Positions 43,112 through 51,668 of a DNA stretch of 54,222 bases are shown here, in pieces. The position numbers and the translations under genes were made by a program. The stretch is from the NCBI GenBank assembly GCA_964370605.1, contig CAYJJX010000018.1, positions 1 to 54,222 on the forward strand, in the 5' to 3' direction. The notes under the pieces were generated by a model. The model was not told the origin of the DNA, made no database searches, and worked only from the letters and a program-made list of their open reading frames with translations. This DNA comes from CAYJBH01 sp964370605 (lineage in GTDB: Bacteria; Bacillota; Clostridia; Oscillospirales; Ruminococcaceae). Numbering within the stretch: the stretch's first letter is position 1; each line of letters begins with the position of its first letter.

Positions 43112-43792
43112 TTACGCTTTAATTCGTCTCAGTTCATCTTCACTCAACTCGTCGTCATGCGCACCCATGATTGAATACTCTACCCATTCGGCTATGTTAG
43201 TTGCATGGTCACCGATGCGTTCGAGATATTTAGTAACCATCAATAGATCTATACAAAATCCGCCATTTTCTTTATTTTGTGCTATCATCATAATTAATTC
43301 ATCCTTGATCTTGTCAAAAAGATCGTCGACCACATCGTCATATTCAATGACTTGATGCGCAAGCTTTAAATCACCTTTCACAAATGAATCTACACTCTGC
43401 GTCACCATTTTTTTTGTCACCTCTGCCATTTCACGCAGATGGATGTCACAGCGCTTGTCGCTGTAATGAATTACCTTTGCAATCTCGGCAATGTCAGCCG
43501 CCTGATCGCCGATACGTTCCATGTCGGAAATCATCTTGAGGGCGGACGAAATAAAGCGAAGATCGGTCGCCACCGGTTGTTGCTGTATAAAGAGCCTCAT
43601 GCAAAGTCCTTCAATCTCACGCTCTTTTTTATCAATTGCCTTGTCTTTTTCGATAGCGATGTCAGCCGCTGTCGAATCATCTTCTAAAAGTGCTTTTAAC
43701 GAGTATTGTATTGCGTCTTCGCAAAGACTGCCGAGCATGATCATCTCAACGTTCAAAAGTTCCAACTGTGCATCAAATTGTTGTCTTGACAT
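43112..43792 (-). CDS. phoU: Phosphate signalling regulator PhoU
   Basis: 226 residues, all-helical, made of two PhoU repeats with the metal-binding pattern E/D-x-x-x-D: ISDMERIGDQAADIAE and KYLERIGDHATNIAEW. It links the state of the Pst transporter to the kinase PhoR and restrains phosphate uptake. It sits between pstB and phoB. Confidence 0.96.
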   Translation of the reverse strand: MSRQQFDAQLELLNVEMIMLGSLCEDAIQYSLKALLEDDSTAADIAIEKDKAIDKKEREIEGLCMRLFIQQQPVATDLRFISSALKMISDMERIGDQAADIAEIAKVIHYSDKRCDIHLREMAEVTKKMVTQSVDSFVKGDLKLAHQVIEYDDVVDDLFDKIKDELIMMIAQNKENGGFCIDLLMVTKYLERIGDHATNIAEWVEYSIMGAHDDELSEDELRRIKA

Positions 43793-43872
43793 ATAAATTA
43801 ATCCTTTCTATAAGTCTTGTTCGTTACATAATATTTGCTTAAAAAGCATATATGGATTTAAACTAGCAAAAC

Positions 43873-44625
43873 TTATCCGAACCTTCCGGTAATATAATCT
43901 TCGGTGCGCTCGTCCGTTGGTTTCGAGAATATCGTATCGGTAGCCCCAAATTCGACTACTTCACCCATTAAGAAAAATGCGGTATTATCCGAAATACGTG
44001 CCGCTTGCTGCATGTTATGAGTTACTATTACTATAGTATAATCTTTTTTAAGTTCCAATGCAAGCTCTTCGATTCGAGCAGTTGAAATTGGATCAAGTGC
44101 ACTGGTTGGCTCATCCATCAAAAGTACCTCCGGCTCAACCGCAAGTGCACGTGCAATGCAAAGGCGCTGTTGCTGACCGCCACTCATACCGAGTGCATTT
44201 TTTTTGAGACGGTCTTTTACTTCGTCCCAAATTGCGGCGTCTCGCAACGCTTTTTCTACGATATTATCAAGCTCACCTCTCGATCGAACTCCATGAGTGC
44301 GTGGGCCATATGCCACGTTATCATAGATGCTCATCGGGAACGGGTTTGGTTTTTGGAAGACCATTCCAACCTTTTTGCGCAGTACGTTTTGGTCCATATC
44401 CTTATATATATTCACACCGTCAAGCAAAAATTCACCGCTTACTTTACAGCCGACCACAAGATCGTTCATTCGATTCAAACTCTTTAAGAGCGTAGTTTTT
44501 CCACAACCCGACGGACCGATAAAGGCGGTAATTTCTTTTTCTTTTATCTGCATATCTATTCCCTTGAGCGCCTGAAAATCGCCATAGAATAGATTGGCAT
44601 CTTTTACACTAAATTTCATCTGCAT
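43873..44625 (-). CDS. pstB: Phosphate ABC transporter ATP-binding protein
   Basis: 250 residues. Walker A GPSGCGKTT, the PstB-specific VFQKPNPFPMSIYDNVAYGPR, signature LGMSGGQQQRL, Walker B VLLMDEPTSALD and the switch His in VTHNMQQAARISD. It powers high-affinity phosphate import with PstA and PstC. A second ATG two codons in is an alternative start. It follows pstA by 46 nt. Confidence 0.97.
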   Translation of the reverse strand: MQMKFSVKDANLFYGDFQALKGIDMQIKEKEITAFIGPSGCGKTTLLKSLNRMNDLVVGCKVSGEFLLDGVNIYKDMDQNVLRKKVGMVFQKPNPFPMSIYDNVAYGPRTHGVRSRGELDNIVEKALRDAAIWDEVKDRLKKNALGMSGGQQQRLCIARALAVEPEVLLMDEPTSALDPISTARIEELALELKKDYTIVIVTHNMQQAARISDNTAFFLMGEVVEFGATDTIFSKPTDERTEDYITGRFG

Positions 44626-44671
44626 TAAAATTCCTTTCTAGAGGTAAATGACAACTAATGATCAAATTATT

Positions 44672-45523
44672 CTACTCATATTTCATCAACTTTTTGCCGA
44701 TCATGGTCGATATCCCGTTGAGTCCCAGTATAATTATTAGTAGTATTGCCGCGGTAGCATAAGTCTGATTTATATGATAACCTTCACCTGAAAGCATATA
44801 CATATGGACCGATAAAGTTCGACCGCCGGTATTGAAGATGTTTGCAGCAAGATTCGAGGTGGAACCGGAGGTGTATATTAATGCCGCAGTCTCGCCCACG
44901 ACACGGCCGATCGCAAGTATAACTCCTGCTAATATTCCGTTTGCGGCACTCGGAAGTACAACACGAAAGACAGTACGAAGCTTTGACGCTCCAAGACAAA
45001 AACTCGCTTCACGATAACTGTCCGGCACCGACTTGAGCGCCTCTTCGGTTGAGCGAATTATAAGCGGCAAAATCATGATAGATATGGTAAGTATACCGCT
45101 GATCAGACTATAACTGAATCCGAGGAAGGTAACAAAAAATATGCTTCCGAAAAGACCGTAGATAATTGAAGGGATTCCGGATAGAGTCTCGGATGTCAGG
45201 CGTATAATCTCAACAATTTTGTTGCCTGGTTTTGCGTATTCCACAAGATAAACTGCGGTCAAAACTCCAAATGTGCAGGAAATTGCAAGTGATATTCCAA
45301 CCATAACGACGGTGTTGTATATTGAAAAAACAAGGGAAACGTTATCGGAATTGTATTCAAGATCAAAAAGAGACGGCATTCCATAGATTAATTTTTGAAC
45401 TTCCACAATAATCTGTGGCACACCCATTCCAAGGATATATATAATCAAAATTGAAATAATGCCAATAGTTAAGAAAGCAGAAATGTAGACCAACCATTTT
45501 ATTGGATTTATTTTCTTTATCAT
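44672..45523 (-). CDS. pstA: Phosphate ABC transporter permease PstA
   Basis: 283 residues, six membrane helices. The inner-membrane EAA-type loop TEEALKSVPDSYREASFCLGASKLRTVFRVVLP-like region contacts PstB. SGIPSIIYGLFGS and GRVVGETAALIYTSG are PstA motifs. It pairs with PstC. Confidence 0.95.
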   Translation of the reverse strand: MIKKINPIKWLVYISAFLTIGIISILIIYILGMGVPQIIVEVQKLIYGMPSLFDLEYNSDNVSLVFSIYNTVVMVGISLAISCTFGVLTAVYLVEYAKPGNKIVEIIRLTSETLSGIPSIIYGLFGSIFFVTFLGFSYSLISGILTISIMILPLIIRSTEEALKSVPDSYREASFCLGASKLRTVFRVVLPSAANGILAGVILAIGRVVGETAALIYTSGSTSNLAANIFNTGGRTLSVHMYMLSGEGYHINQTYATAAILLIIILGLNGISTMIGKKLMKYE

Positions 45524-45566
45524 TACGTGAGTGCTCCTTTATCTGCTACAATCATATTCTTTATAA

Positions 45567-46415
45567 TCATCCTATCTTGCCTGCCTTTCTTTTAATAATC
45601 GAGAAGCAGAGATTGATTATCAAGATAAAGACGAACAACACAACACCGGTTGCTACAAGTGCGTCTTCATGCAGACCGGCTGCATATCTCATTTCCATTA
45701 CGACATTTGCGGTCATGGTGCGTATTCCTTCCAGAATATTGCCGGTGAGTCGCGGCTGATTGCCGGCAATCATTATGACTGCCATAGTCTCACCGATCGC
45801 TCTGCCAATTCCGAGCACAACCGAGGCTAGTATACCTGATTTCGCCGCCGGAAGAACAACACGAAAGGTGCTCTGCTCGTGGGTTGCGCCAAGTGCTCTG
45901 GCGCCTTCGTCGTATGGTGTTGGCACAGCACGAATTGCTGCCTCGCTAAGATTGATTACAGTCGGAAGAATCATTATCGCAAGCAAGACACTGGCGGTTA
46001 ATATACTGTTTCCATCTCCGCCGATATTCTCGCGAATAAATGGAACCAGAACTGTCATGCCAAAAAAACCATAGATTATTGATGGTATGCCAGCCATCAG
46101 GTTGATTGCCGGCTTGAGATAGACATATACCTTATTGTTGCAATATTTTGTTACGAATACGGCGGTTAGAATTCCGACAGGTACTCCAAGAACTATTGCT
46201 CCTGCCGTGATATATATACTACCGACGATCATCGGAAATATGCCGTACATATCGTTTGATGGTGCCCATTTCGTGCCGAACAAAAAGTCGACAAGTCCGA
46301 TTTCCGCCATGGCAGGTACGCCACTAACTAGCAGAAAACCGCATATAACAAGCACCGACACGATAGATATCGTCGCGGTCAGGAGGAACAGTATCTCAAA
46401 AAATTTATCCTTCAT
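45567..46415 (-). CDS. pstC: Phosphate ABC transporter permease PstC
   Basis: 282 residues with six membrane helices. Motifs MAGIPSIIYGFFG, AIRAVPTPYDEGARALGA (EAA loop) and GRAIGETMAVIMIAGN identify PstC. I place the start at ATG 46415 (MKDKFFEIL), with AAGGAA about 11 nt upstream; a longer frame lacks support. A 14-bp hairpin and about 190 nt separate it from pstS. Confidence 0.94.
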   Translation of the reverse strand: MKDKFFEILFLLTATISIVSVLVICGFLLVSGVPAMAEIGLVDFLFGTKWAPSNDMYGIFPMIVGSIYITAGAIVLGVPVGILTAVFVTKYCNNKVYVYLKPAINLMAGIPSIIYGFFGMTVLVPFIRENIGGDGNSILTASVLLAIMILPTVINLSEAAIRAVPTPYDEGARALGATHEQSTFRVVLPAAKSGILASVVLGIGRAIGETMAVIMIAGNQPRLTGNILEGIRTMTANVVMEMRYAAGLHEDALVATGVVLFVFILIINLCFSIIKRKAGKIG

Positions 46416-46553
46416 ATTTATGACTATTCCTTTCTTGATGATTTGTCCGGTTTCGCCATAGTGGGCGAAATTCAAACATATTCCATTCGAGTGCTTTGCT
46501 CATATATTTCAACAAAATAAAAACAATGAATCTAGAATTAACTTTGTAACCGC

Positions 46554-46588
46554 AAGTTTTGCGCCTTATTAACAAAGGCGCAAAACTT
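46554..46588 (-). other. 14-bp intercistronic hairpin between pstS and pstC
   Basis: AAGTTTTGCGCCTT (46554-46567) pairs perfectly with AAGGCGCAAAACTT (46575-46588) around a 7-nt loop, 17 nt after the pstS stop. No T-run follows on the minus strand. It could protect the pstS message from 3' decay or partly terminate it, so that the binding protein is made in excess over the permease. Confidence 0.8.
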
Positions 46589-46605
46589 AAGTTATTTAAT
46601 ATTGC

Positions 46606-47529
46606 TTAGCCCTGCAGATCAGCATAGCTTGTGATGCTCTCGGTGTATACACCCATTATCTCTTCCATTGTAATGTTGGAAAGTGGATTTGAAAGGTTGA
46701 CTACCATTGCGATACCGTCCTGAGCTACTACGATAGGATCAAGGACTTCCATTTCGCTGTCTTTGAGTTCACGGCTTGCCATTCCGATATCGAAAGTTCC
46801 TTCCGATGCGCCATTCATGCCGCCGGTTGAGCCGATTGACTCGATGTTGATGGTTGCGTTGGGATTGATAACTTCATAAGCTTCTTTGAATTTTTCCATC
46901 AGCGGAGTTACCGAAGTGGAACCACCGATCATGATCTCACCTTCCATCTGCTGAGAAGTGATGGACTCGCCTGCCTCTACTGCGATAAAGCCATTGTCTG
47001 CTACGATAGTCTGGCCCTCGGCGCTCATCATAAAGTCAATGAACTCCTGTACAAGAAGATCAGGTTCTGCACCTTTTAAGGTTGCGAGGTTGAACGGTCT
47101 TGCAAGTTTGTAGTCGCCGCTTGCTACGTTTTCTCCTGTTGCTTCGACTCCGTCTACGCTCAGAGCTTTAACTGTATCGTTCAGTGAGCCGAGAGAAATG
47201 TAACCGATAGCGGAAGGATCGTTTGCAACTGCTGTCATTACTTTACCGGTACCATCATGTACGATAGCATTAACAGTTGTGTTGTCAACATCGTCTGACA
47301 TAACACCGGTGATTTCTACAAAAGCACCACGTGTGCCGGAACCGTCCTCACGAGTGATTACCGAAATTGTGTCCAGTGCTTCACCATCAGTGGTCGGTGC
47401 CGAAGCGTCGGCTGTGGATGTTGTGCCGTCTGTTGCAGGTGCTGATTCTTGAGTCGGCGCACTGCATCCAGCAAGAAGCATGGTGAGCAGCACGGTCAGT
47501 ACTAACATAATACTAAAATTCTTTTTCAT
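46606..47529 (-). CDS. pstS: Phosphate-binding lipoprotein PstS, circularly permuted
   Basis: 307 residues; lipobox LLAGC with Cys22, then a Ser/Thr/Ala-rich tether. In ordinary PstS the phosphate contacts come in the order GSTxxxP, D-x-G-x-S, then DGSGT. Here REDGSGTRG (60-68) and AIGYISLGSL come first. GGSTSVTP (202-209), DIGMASRELK (247-256) and DGIAMVVN (271-278) come second, and the chain ends at TSYADLQG, just where the REDGSGT half would normally begin. All binding motifs are kept, so it should bind phosphate. First gene of the pst-pho operon, with a Pho-box-like array upstream. Confidence 0.92.
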   Translation of the reverse strand: MKKNFSIMLVLTVLLTMLLAGCSAPTQESAPATDGTTSTADASAPTTDGEALDTISVITREDGSGTRGAFVEITGVMSDDVDNTTVNAIVHDGTGKVMTAVANDPSAIGYISLGSLNDTVKALSVDGVEATGENVASGDYKLARPFNLATLKGAEPDLLVQEFIDFMMSAEGQTIVADNGFIAVEAGESITSQQMEGEIMIGGSTSVTPLMEKFKEAYEVINPNATINIESIGSTGGMNGASEGTFDIGMASRELKDSEMEVLDPIVVAQDGIAMVVNLSNPLSNITMEEIMGVYTESITSYADLQG

Positions 47530-47583
47530 TTTTTCCTCCTAAATTCATTTCTGATTCATGTTTTGTTTTTTATCACAACTCAA

Positions 47584-47638
47584 ATTATAAAGCCCTTATG
47601 TTAAATCAAAAAGGTGTCGAATGTTAAATGAATGTTAA
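47584..47638 (-). promoter_or_regulatory. Pho-box array and promoter of pstS
   Basis: On the minus strand TTAACA occurs at 47638-47633, 47627-47622 and 47604-47599. The first two are 11 bp apart and the third is 23 bp further, so they lie on one face of the helix, as in PhoP-type boxes (TTAACA-like repeats, 11-bp period). A perfect TATAAT (47589-47584) follows with no good -35, as expected for an activator-dependent promoter. Confidence 0.8.
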
Positions 47639-47675
47639 CTTTTTCAACCTATGCATCAATAATAAACAGAAAATT

Positions 47676-47704
47676 TTGACTTTATTACATAGATATGTTA
47701 TCAT
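47676..47704 (+). promoter_or_regulatory. SigA-type promoter of the Dabb gene
   Basis: TTGACT (47676-47681), 17 nt, TATCAT (47699-47704), about 32 nt before the ATG. The Pho-box array is 38 bp upstream, so control by phosphate is possible but unproven. Confidence 0.65.
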
Positions 47705-47735
47705 TCATACAAACGTATTATTTGGAGTAAATATC

Positions 47736-48041
47736 ATGGCTACTTACATGCATACTGTTGGTTGGAAATTACAGCCGGAAAATATGGAAGAAAACAAAAA
47801 AGTGCTAAAACAAAAAGTTTTAGCACTAAAAGATATTATCCCCGGCATTGTGTCGCTTGAAGTTTTCACCGATAGCGACAAGAGCGGCACGCACGACGCC
47901 TGTATTGTTTCTATATTTGAAAGTGAAGCCGCATTAAAGGCATATGATATCCATCCGGAACATCAAAAGGTTGTAGAATTTGTAAAGCAGGTGATCATTC
48001 CCGGAACACGAGTTGCCATCGACATGTCAACCGCGGAATAG
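47736..48041 (+). CDS. Stress-responsive alpha/beta-barrel (Dabb) protein
   Basis: 101 residues from ATG 47736, with GGAG eight bases upstream. It has the dimeric alpha/beta-barrel pattern: M.TVGWKL strand, a helix EENKKVLKQKVLALKDIIPGI, VSLEVF, DACIVSIFESEAALKAYDIHPEHQKVVEFV. Such proteins are small, often stress-linked, with roles mostly unknown. The longer upstream frame overlaps the Pho box and promoter and is not coding. Confidence 0.88.
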   Translation: MATYMHTVGWKLQPENMEENKKVLKQKVLALKDIIPGIVSLEVFTDSDKSGTHDACIVSIFESEAALKAYDIHPEHQKVVEFVKQVIIPGTRVAIDMSTAE

Positions 48042-48072
48042 TCAAAGTTGCTTTCGTGTTGCTTTGCAGACA

Positions 48073-49740
48073 TTAAAACAGACCTGAAATAGTTCCGTTC
48101 TCATCTACATCTATATTCTCTGCCGACGGCACCCTCGGGAGCCCCGGCATTGTCATTATGTTGCCCATTATCACCACTATAAATCCGGCACCGGCACAAA
48201 GACGGAGGCTTCGCACCGTCATGGTGAACCCACTCGGAGCACCGAGAAGTGTAGCTTCATCGCTAAAACTGTATTGTGTTTTGGCTATGCATATCGGAAG
48301 ATTACCAAATCCACCCTTTTCCAGTTCTTCCGCTTGTTTTGCCGCCATTCCGCTGTAATTCACTTTATCGGCACGATAAACTTTTTGACAAACCGACAAT
48401 ATTTTATCTTTTAGCGTCGATTCGGTAGGATAGGTTACATGTAGTTTTTTGTTATCGACAAGACTCGCTACTGCATCGGCAAGTGCGACTCCACCCTTGC
48501 CTCCTTCCGAGAATACACTGCTCAGTTCACAAGGCACACCCATCTCGTCACATATTCGACGAATCACGTCATGTTCTTCCTCGCTATCACTCGGGAAGGT
48601 ATTGATCGCAACACAGACAGGCAATTTATATACATCTCGAATGTTTTCAATATGACGAATGAGATTGACACTTCCCTCTTTTAGTGTCTCAACATCCGGA
48701 GTTGAAAGGAACACTTTTGAGCATCCCCCATGATGTTTAAGCGCTCTTACCGTCGCTACAATAACAACAGCACTCGGAACAAGCCCGGATAATCTGCATT
48801 TTATATCAATGAACTTTTCCGCTCCAAGGTCGGCGCCAAAGCCGGCTTCGGTCACGGTATAGTCCGCAAGTTTCATCGCCATACGTGTCGCCATGACACT
48901 GTTACAGCCATGCGCAATGTTTGCAAACGGACCTCCATGAATAAATGCCGGAGTTTTTTCCAAAGTCTGTACAAGATTTGGGTTGAAAGCATCTTTTAGC
49001 AGTGCCGTCATGGCGCCTTGGGCCTTAAGATCGCCGGCTGTGACCGTAGTGCCATCAAATGTATAACCAATGACAATGCGAGCAAGGCGCTCTTTTAAAT
49101 CTATTATGTCGGTCGCAAGACAAAATATAGCCATGATTTCACTTGCGACGGTAATATCAAACCCGTCCTCTCTCGGCGTTCCGTTTGCCCTGCCGCCAAG
49201 ACCGTCTAAAATAAATCTGAGCTGTCGGTCGTTCATATCGACACATCGTTTCCAGCTCACCCTCCTCGGATCAATTTCGAGTGTATTCCCTTGATGAATA
49301 TGGTTATCTATCATAGCAGCAAGGAGATTATTTGCCGCAGTGATTGCGTGCATGTCACCGGTGAAGTGAAGATTAATATCTTCCATCGGCACCACCTGAG
49401 AATATCCACCACCGGCAGCACCCCCCTTCATGCCAAAAACCGGACCGAGACTCGGCTCACGAAGTGCAAGAGCAGTCTTTCGACCGGTCAGATTCAATGC
49501 ATCTGCAAGTCCGATACTGGTCGTTGTCTTGCCTTCTCCGGCAGGCGTAGGCGAAATTGCTGTGACTAGTATTAGTTTGCCGTCCGGCTTATCTTGCATA
49601 GTACGTAGCAAGCGATAATCCACCTTTGCCTTGTGTTTGCCAAACCTCATGACACTATCATCCGGCAGGTCAAGCTTTGCGGCAATATTCTCAATCGGAT
49701 CCATTACATGTTCTTGTGCAATCTGAATATCACTTTTCAT
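48073..49740 (-). CDS. fhs: Formate-tetrahydrofolate ligase
   Basis: 555 residues, the family's usual length. It makes 10-formyl-THF from formate, ATP and THF for one-carbon metabolism and, in acetogens, the Wood-Ljungdahl methyl branch. The ATP loop is SPTPAGEGKTTTSIGL; REPSLGPVFGMKGGAAGGGYSQV-type sequence and FANIAHGCNS are conserved. ATG 49740 has GGAG seven bases upstream; the 14-codon longer frame is rejected. No other one-carbon genes are nearby, so acetogenesis is not shown. Confidence 0.96.
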   Translation of the reverse strand: MKSDIQIAQEHVMDPIENIAAKLDLPDDSVMRFGKHKAKVDYRLLRTMQDKPDGKLILVTAISPTPAGEGKTTTSIGLADALNLTGRKTALALREPSLGPVFGMKGGAAGGGYSQVVPMEDINLHFTGDMHAITAANNLLAAMIDNHIHQGNTLEIDPRRVSWKRCVDMNDRQLRFILDGLGGRANGTPREDGFDITVASEIMAIFCLATDIIDLKERLARIVIGYTFDGTTVTAGDLKAQGAMTALLKDAFNPNLVQTLEKTPAFIHGGPFANIAHGCNSVMATRMAMKLADYTVTEAGFGADLGAEKFIDIKCRLSGLVPSAVVIVATVRALKHHGGCSKVFLSTPDVETLKEGSVNLIRHIENIRDVYKLPVCVAINTFPSDSEEEHDVIRRICDEMGVPCELSSVFSEGGKGGVALADAVASLVDNKKLHVTYPTESTLKDKILSVCQKVYRADKVNYSGMAAKQAEELEKGGFGNLPICIAKTQYSFSDEATLLGAPSGFTMTVRSLRLCAGAGFIVVIMGNIMTMPGLPRVPSAENIDVDENGTISGLF

Positions 49741-49776
49741 TGTAAATCTCCATTCGATGTATTGTTTCAAATTAAT

Positions 49777-49795
49777 ATGCATACTCTCTATGCAT
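49777..49795. promoter_or_regulatory. ATGCATA inverted repeat upstream of fhs
   Basis: ATGCATA (49777-49783) and TATGCAT (49789-49795) are perfect inverted repeats with a 5-bp spacer, about 37 bp before the fhs start. It could be an operator or a small RNA hairpin. The regulator is unknown. Confidence 0.35.
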
Positions 49796-49861
49796 TATTG
49801 TTATTTTTTATCAATAATAATATAGACTTGGCGCATCACCTTATCATAATCAACTTTGTTA

Positions 49862-50809
49862 TTAAATAAACCCTAAGCTGTTCAGCGCAAAAATTACTAC
49901 AAACATAGTGAAAATTGAAAATAATGTAGTAGAGACCACCGTTGCAGCCGCGAGGTCACCGTCACCACCCATCGTTTCCGCCATAACATAGGAGCTAGCG
50001 GCGGTTGGAGCACAGAAAATTACCATTATACAGGTGAGTTCCATATCGCGAAAACCAAGGGCAATCGCTATCATGATAATTATAGTGGGAAGGACTATAA
50101 GACGGCCTAAACAAATTGCAACCAGCTGTTTGCCGATTCTTCCTATCTGTTTTAGATCAAAACGAGCACCGAGCATAAAGAGTGCAAATGGTGAAGCTAT
50201 AACCGCAATGCTGTTTATCGAACTATCAATCATGGTAGGCAGTTCTATATTAGCAAACAGCAATATTCCACCAATAAACGTTCCAATTATAAGGGGGTTG
50301 GTCGCTATACTAATAATCACCTTTTTTATTTCCGGTTTTTTATGACCAAAGATACTAAAAACAATGACCGAAAGTATATTATAAAGCGGGATCACAATTG
50401 CAACCAATAAAGATGCCAGTGCAAGGTCAGAATCCGGCTGTAACAAATTGATGAGAGGAAGCCCAAAGAGTGCATAGTTTGAGCGACATATCCCCTGTAT
50501 CATAACAGAACGTTTTCTGTTGTCTCGTTCAATTGCCATCACAATAAAGGTTACGACAAAAAAACTCAACACAATAGTCATTGTTACCATCACAAAAAGT
50601 CCCGGGCTGGTGATGGAATCAAGCGAGGTGTTTCGGACATTATTCAACAGCAGAATTGGCAAAAAAACCTTAAAAGTAAGACTGTTGCACTGCGAAACAG
50701 TCTTGTCATCAATAATATTTAATTGTCTTACAATATAGCCAATTATCACGACCGACATCAGTGGTATGACAACATTTGCCGAAAAAATAAAATTACCTAA
50801 ATAATCCAT
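49862..50809 (-). CDS. AEC-family (auxin efflux carrier) permease
   Basis: 315 residues from ATG 50809 with about ten membrane helices. IIGYIVRQLNIIDDKTVSQ near the start, the broken helix around NYALFGLPLI, and FCAPTAASSYVMAETMGGD late are typical of bacterial AEC carriers, which move small carboxylates such as malate. The substrate here is unknown. No good ribosome binding site is visible and TTG/GTG codons up to 50821 are alternatives. It lies on the same strand as the TVP38-like gene upstream. Confidence 0.85.
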   Translation of the reverse strand: MDYLGNFIFSANVVIPLMSVVIIGYIVRQLNIIDDKTVSQCNSLTFKVFLPILLLNNVRNTSLDSITSPGLFVMVTMTIVLSFFVVTFIVMAIERDNRKRSVMIQGICRSNYALFGLPLINLLQPDSDLALASLLVAIVIPLYNILSVIVFSIFGHKKPEIKKVIISIATNPLIIGTFIGGILLFANIELPTMIDSSINSIAVIASPFALFMLGARFDLKQIGRIGKQLVAICLGRLIVLPTIIIMIAIALGFRDMELTCIMVIFCAPTAASSYVMAETMGGDGDLAAATVVSTTLFSIFTMFVVIFALNSLGFI

Positions 50810-50893
50810 AAGCACCAACAAAACATCTTACAAAAGATGATATCATATATTTTGATAACATGCAAGATATTTGCGATCAATCTAAGCGACGTG

Positions 50894-51574
50894 CTAATTT
50901 TCTTTTGCTGTTTTTTTCATTTTGCGATGCACGAAATATCCAACAAAGGCTAAAAGCCCAACTGCAACATATACAATAATCGCCGGAAGGATGTTGCCGT
51001 CAAAAATCGCAGAGCCGAGGTATGTCGAAGAAATGATTGACGGAAGACGTGCGACCAGTGTGATTGACAGGAAGTTTTTAAGCGATATCGGTATGAACGG
51101 AATAAAATACGTCAGCGCATCTCGTGGAACTCCGGGTATGAAAAACAACAAAAACAGCACAACATAAAGACGGTTATCCTGCTCAAGATAGGCCATCAAT
51201 TTCGAGCTATCTTTTGAAAAAATGGCGCGAAGAGAGTCAAAACCAAGCCATTTTGCTATGGCAAATATAGCGCTGGAACCGAGAGTAACGCCGACAAGAC
51301 ACAAAACCGTCCCGAAAAATGAACCGAAGATCAGACCGGCAATAATCTCCATCACCTCACCCGGTATTACAAAGATAATAATCTGTATAACCTGCAATCC
51401 AAGAAATATAAATACACTGAATACGCCAAAGCCCCTTATACTCTCTACTAGTTCCTCGGCATCTTCAAGACTCTCCAGCGCAATGAGCTGTGGCGCAAGT
51501 AGTACACCGATCAGTCCGACTGTAATGATCAGAACCAGAAAAAATAATAATTTTGCAAATGAAATTTTTTTCAT
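50894..51574 (-). CDS. TVP38/TMEM64 (DedA-like, VTT domain) membrane protein
   Basis: 226 residues, about six hydrophobic segments. The VTT-domain motifs FVIPGEVMEIIAGLIFG, GTVLCLVGVTLGSSAIFAIAKWLG and FFIPGVPRDALTYFIPF with PSIISSTYLGS are present. Family members act in lipid carrier or phospholipid translocation across the membrane; the exact role is unknown. The C-terminal tail is basic. Confidence 0.88.
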   Translation of the reverse strand: MKKISFAKLLFFLVLIITVGLIGVLLAPQLIALESLEDAEELVESIRGFGVFSVFIFLGLQVIQIIIFVIPGEVMEIIAGLIFGSFFGTVLCLVGVTLGSSAIFAIAKWLGFDSLRAIFSKDSSKLMAYLEQDNRLYVVLFLLFFIPGVPRDALTYFIPFIPISLKNFLSITLVARLPSIISSTYLGSAIFDGNILPAIIVYVAVGLLAFVGYFVHRKMKKTAKEN

Positions 51575-51602
51575 ATCTTCCTTGTGTTTTTTTCGTTGTG
51601 TG

Positions 51603-51631
51603 TTGATTATACTGTCTAATTATGTTAAAAT
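51603..51631 (+). promoter_or_regulatory. SigA-type promoter of the aldo/keto reductase gene
   Basis: TTGATT (51603-51608), 17 nt, TAAAAT (51626-51631), about 37 nt before the ATG. Divergent from the TVP38-like gene. Confidence 0.62.
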
Positions 51632-51668
51632 TATAAAGATAGCTATATAATATGAAAGGAATACTGTA

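Noticed and set aside
47628..47735. N-terminal extension of the Dabb protein
   Set aside because: It overlaps the Pho-box array and the promoter at 47676-47704; the ATG at 47736 has its own GGAG and gives the family's normal N-terminus.
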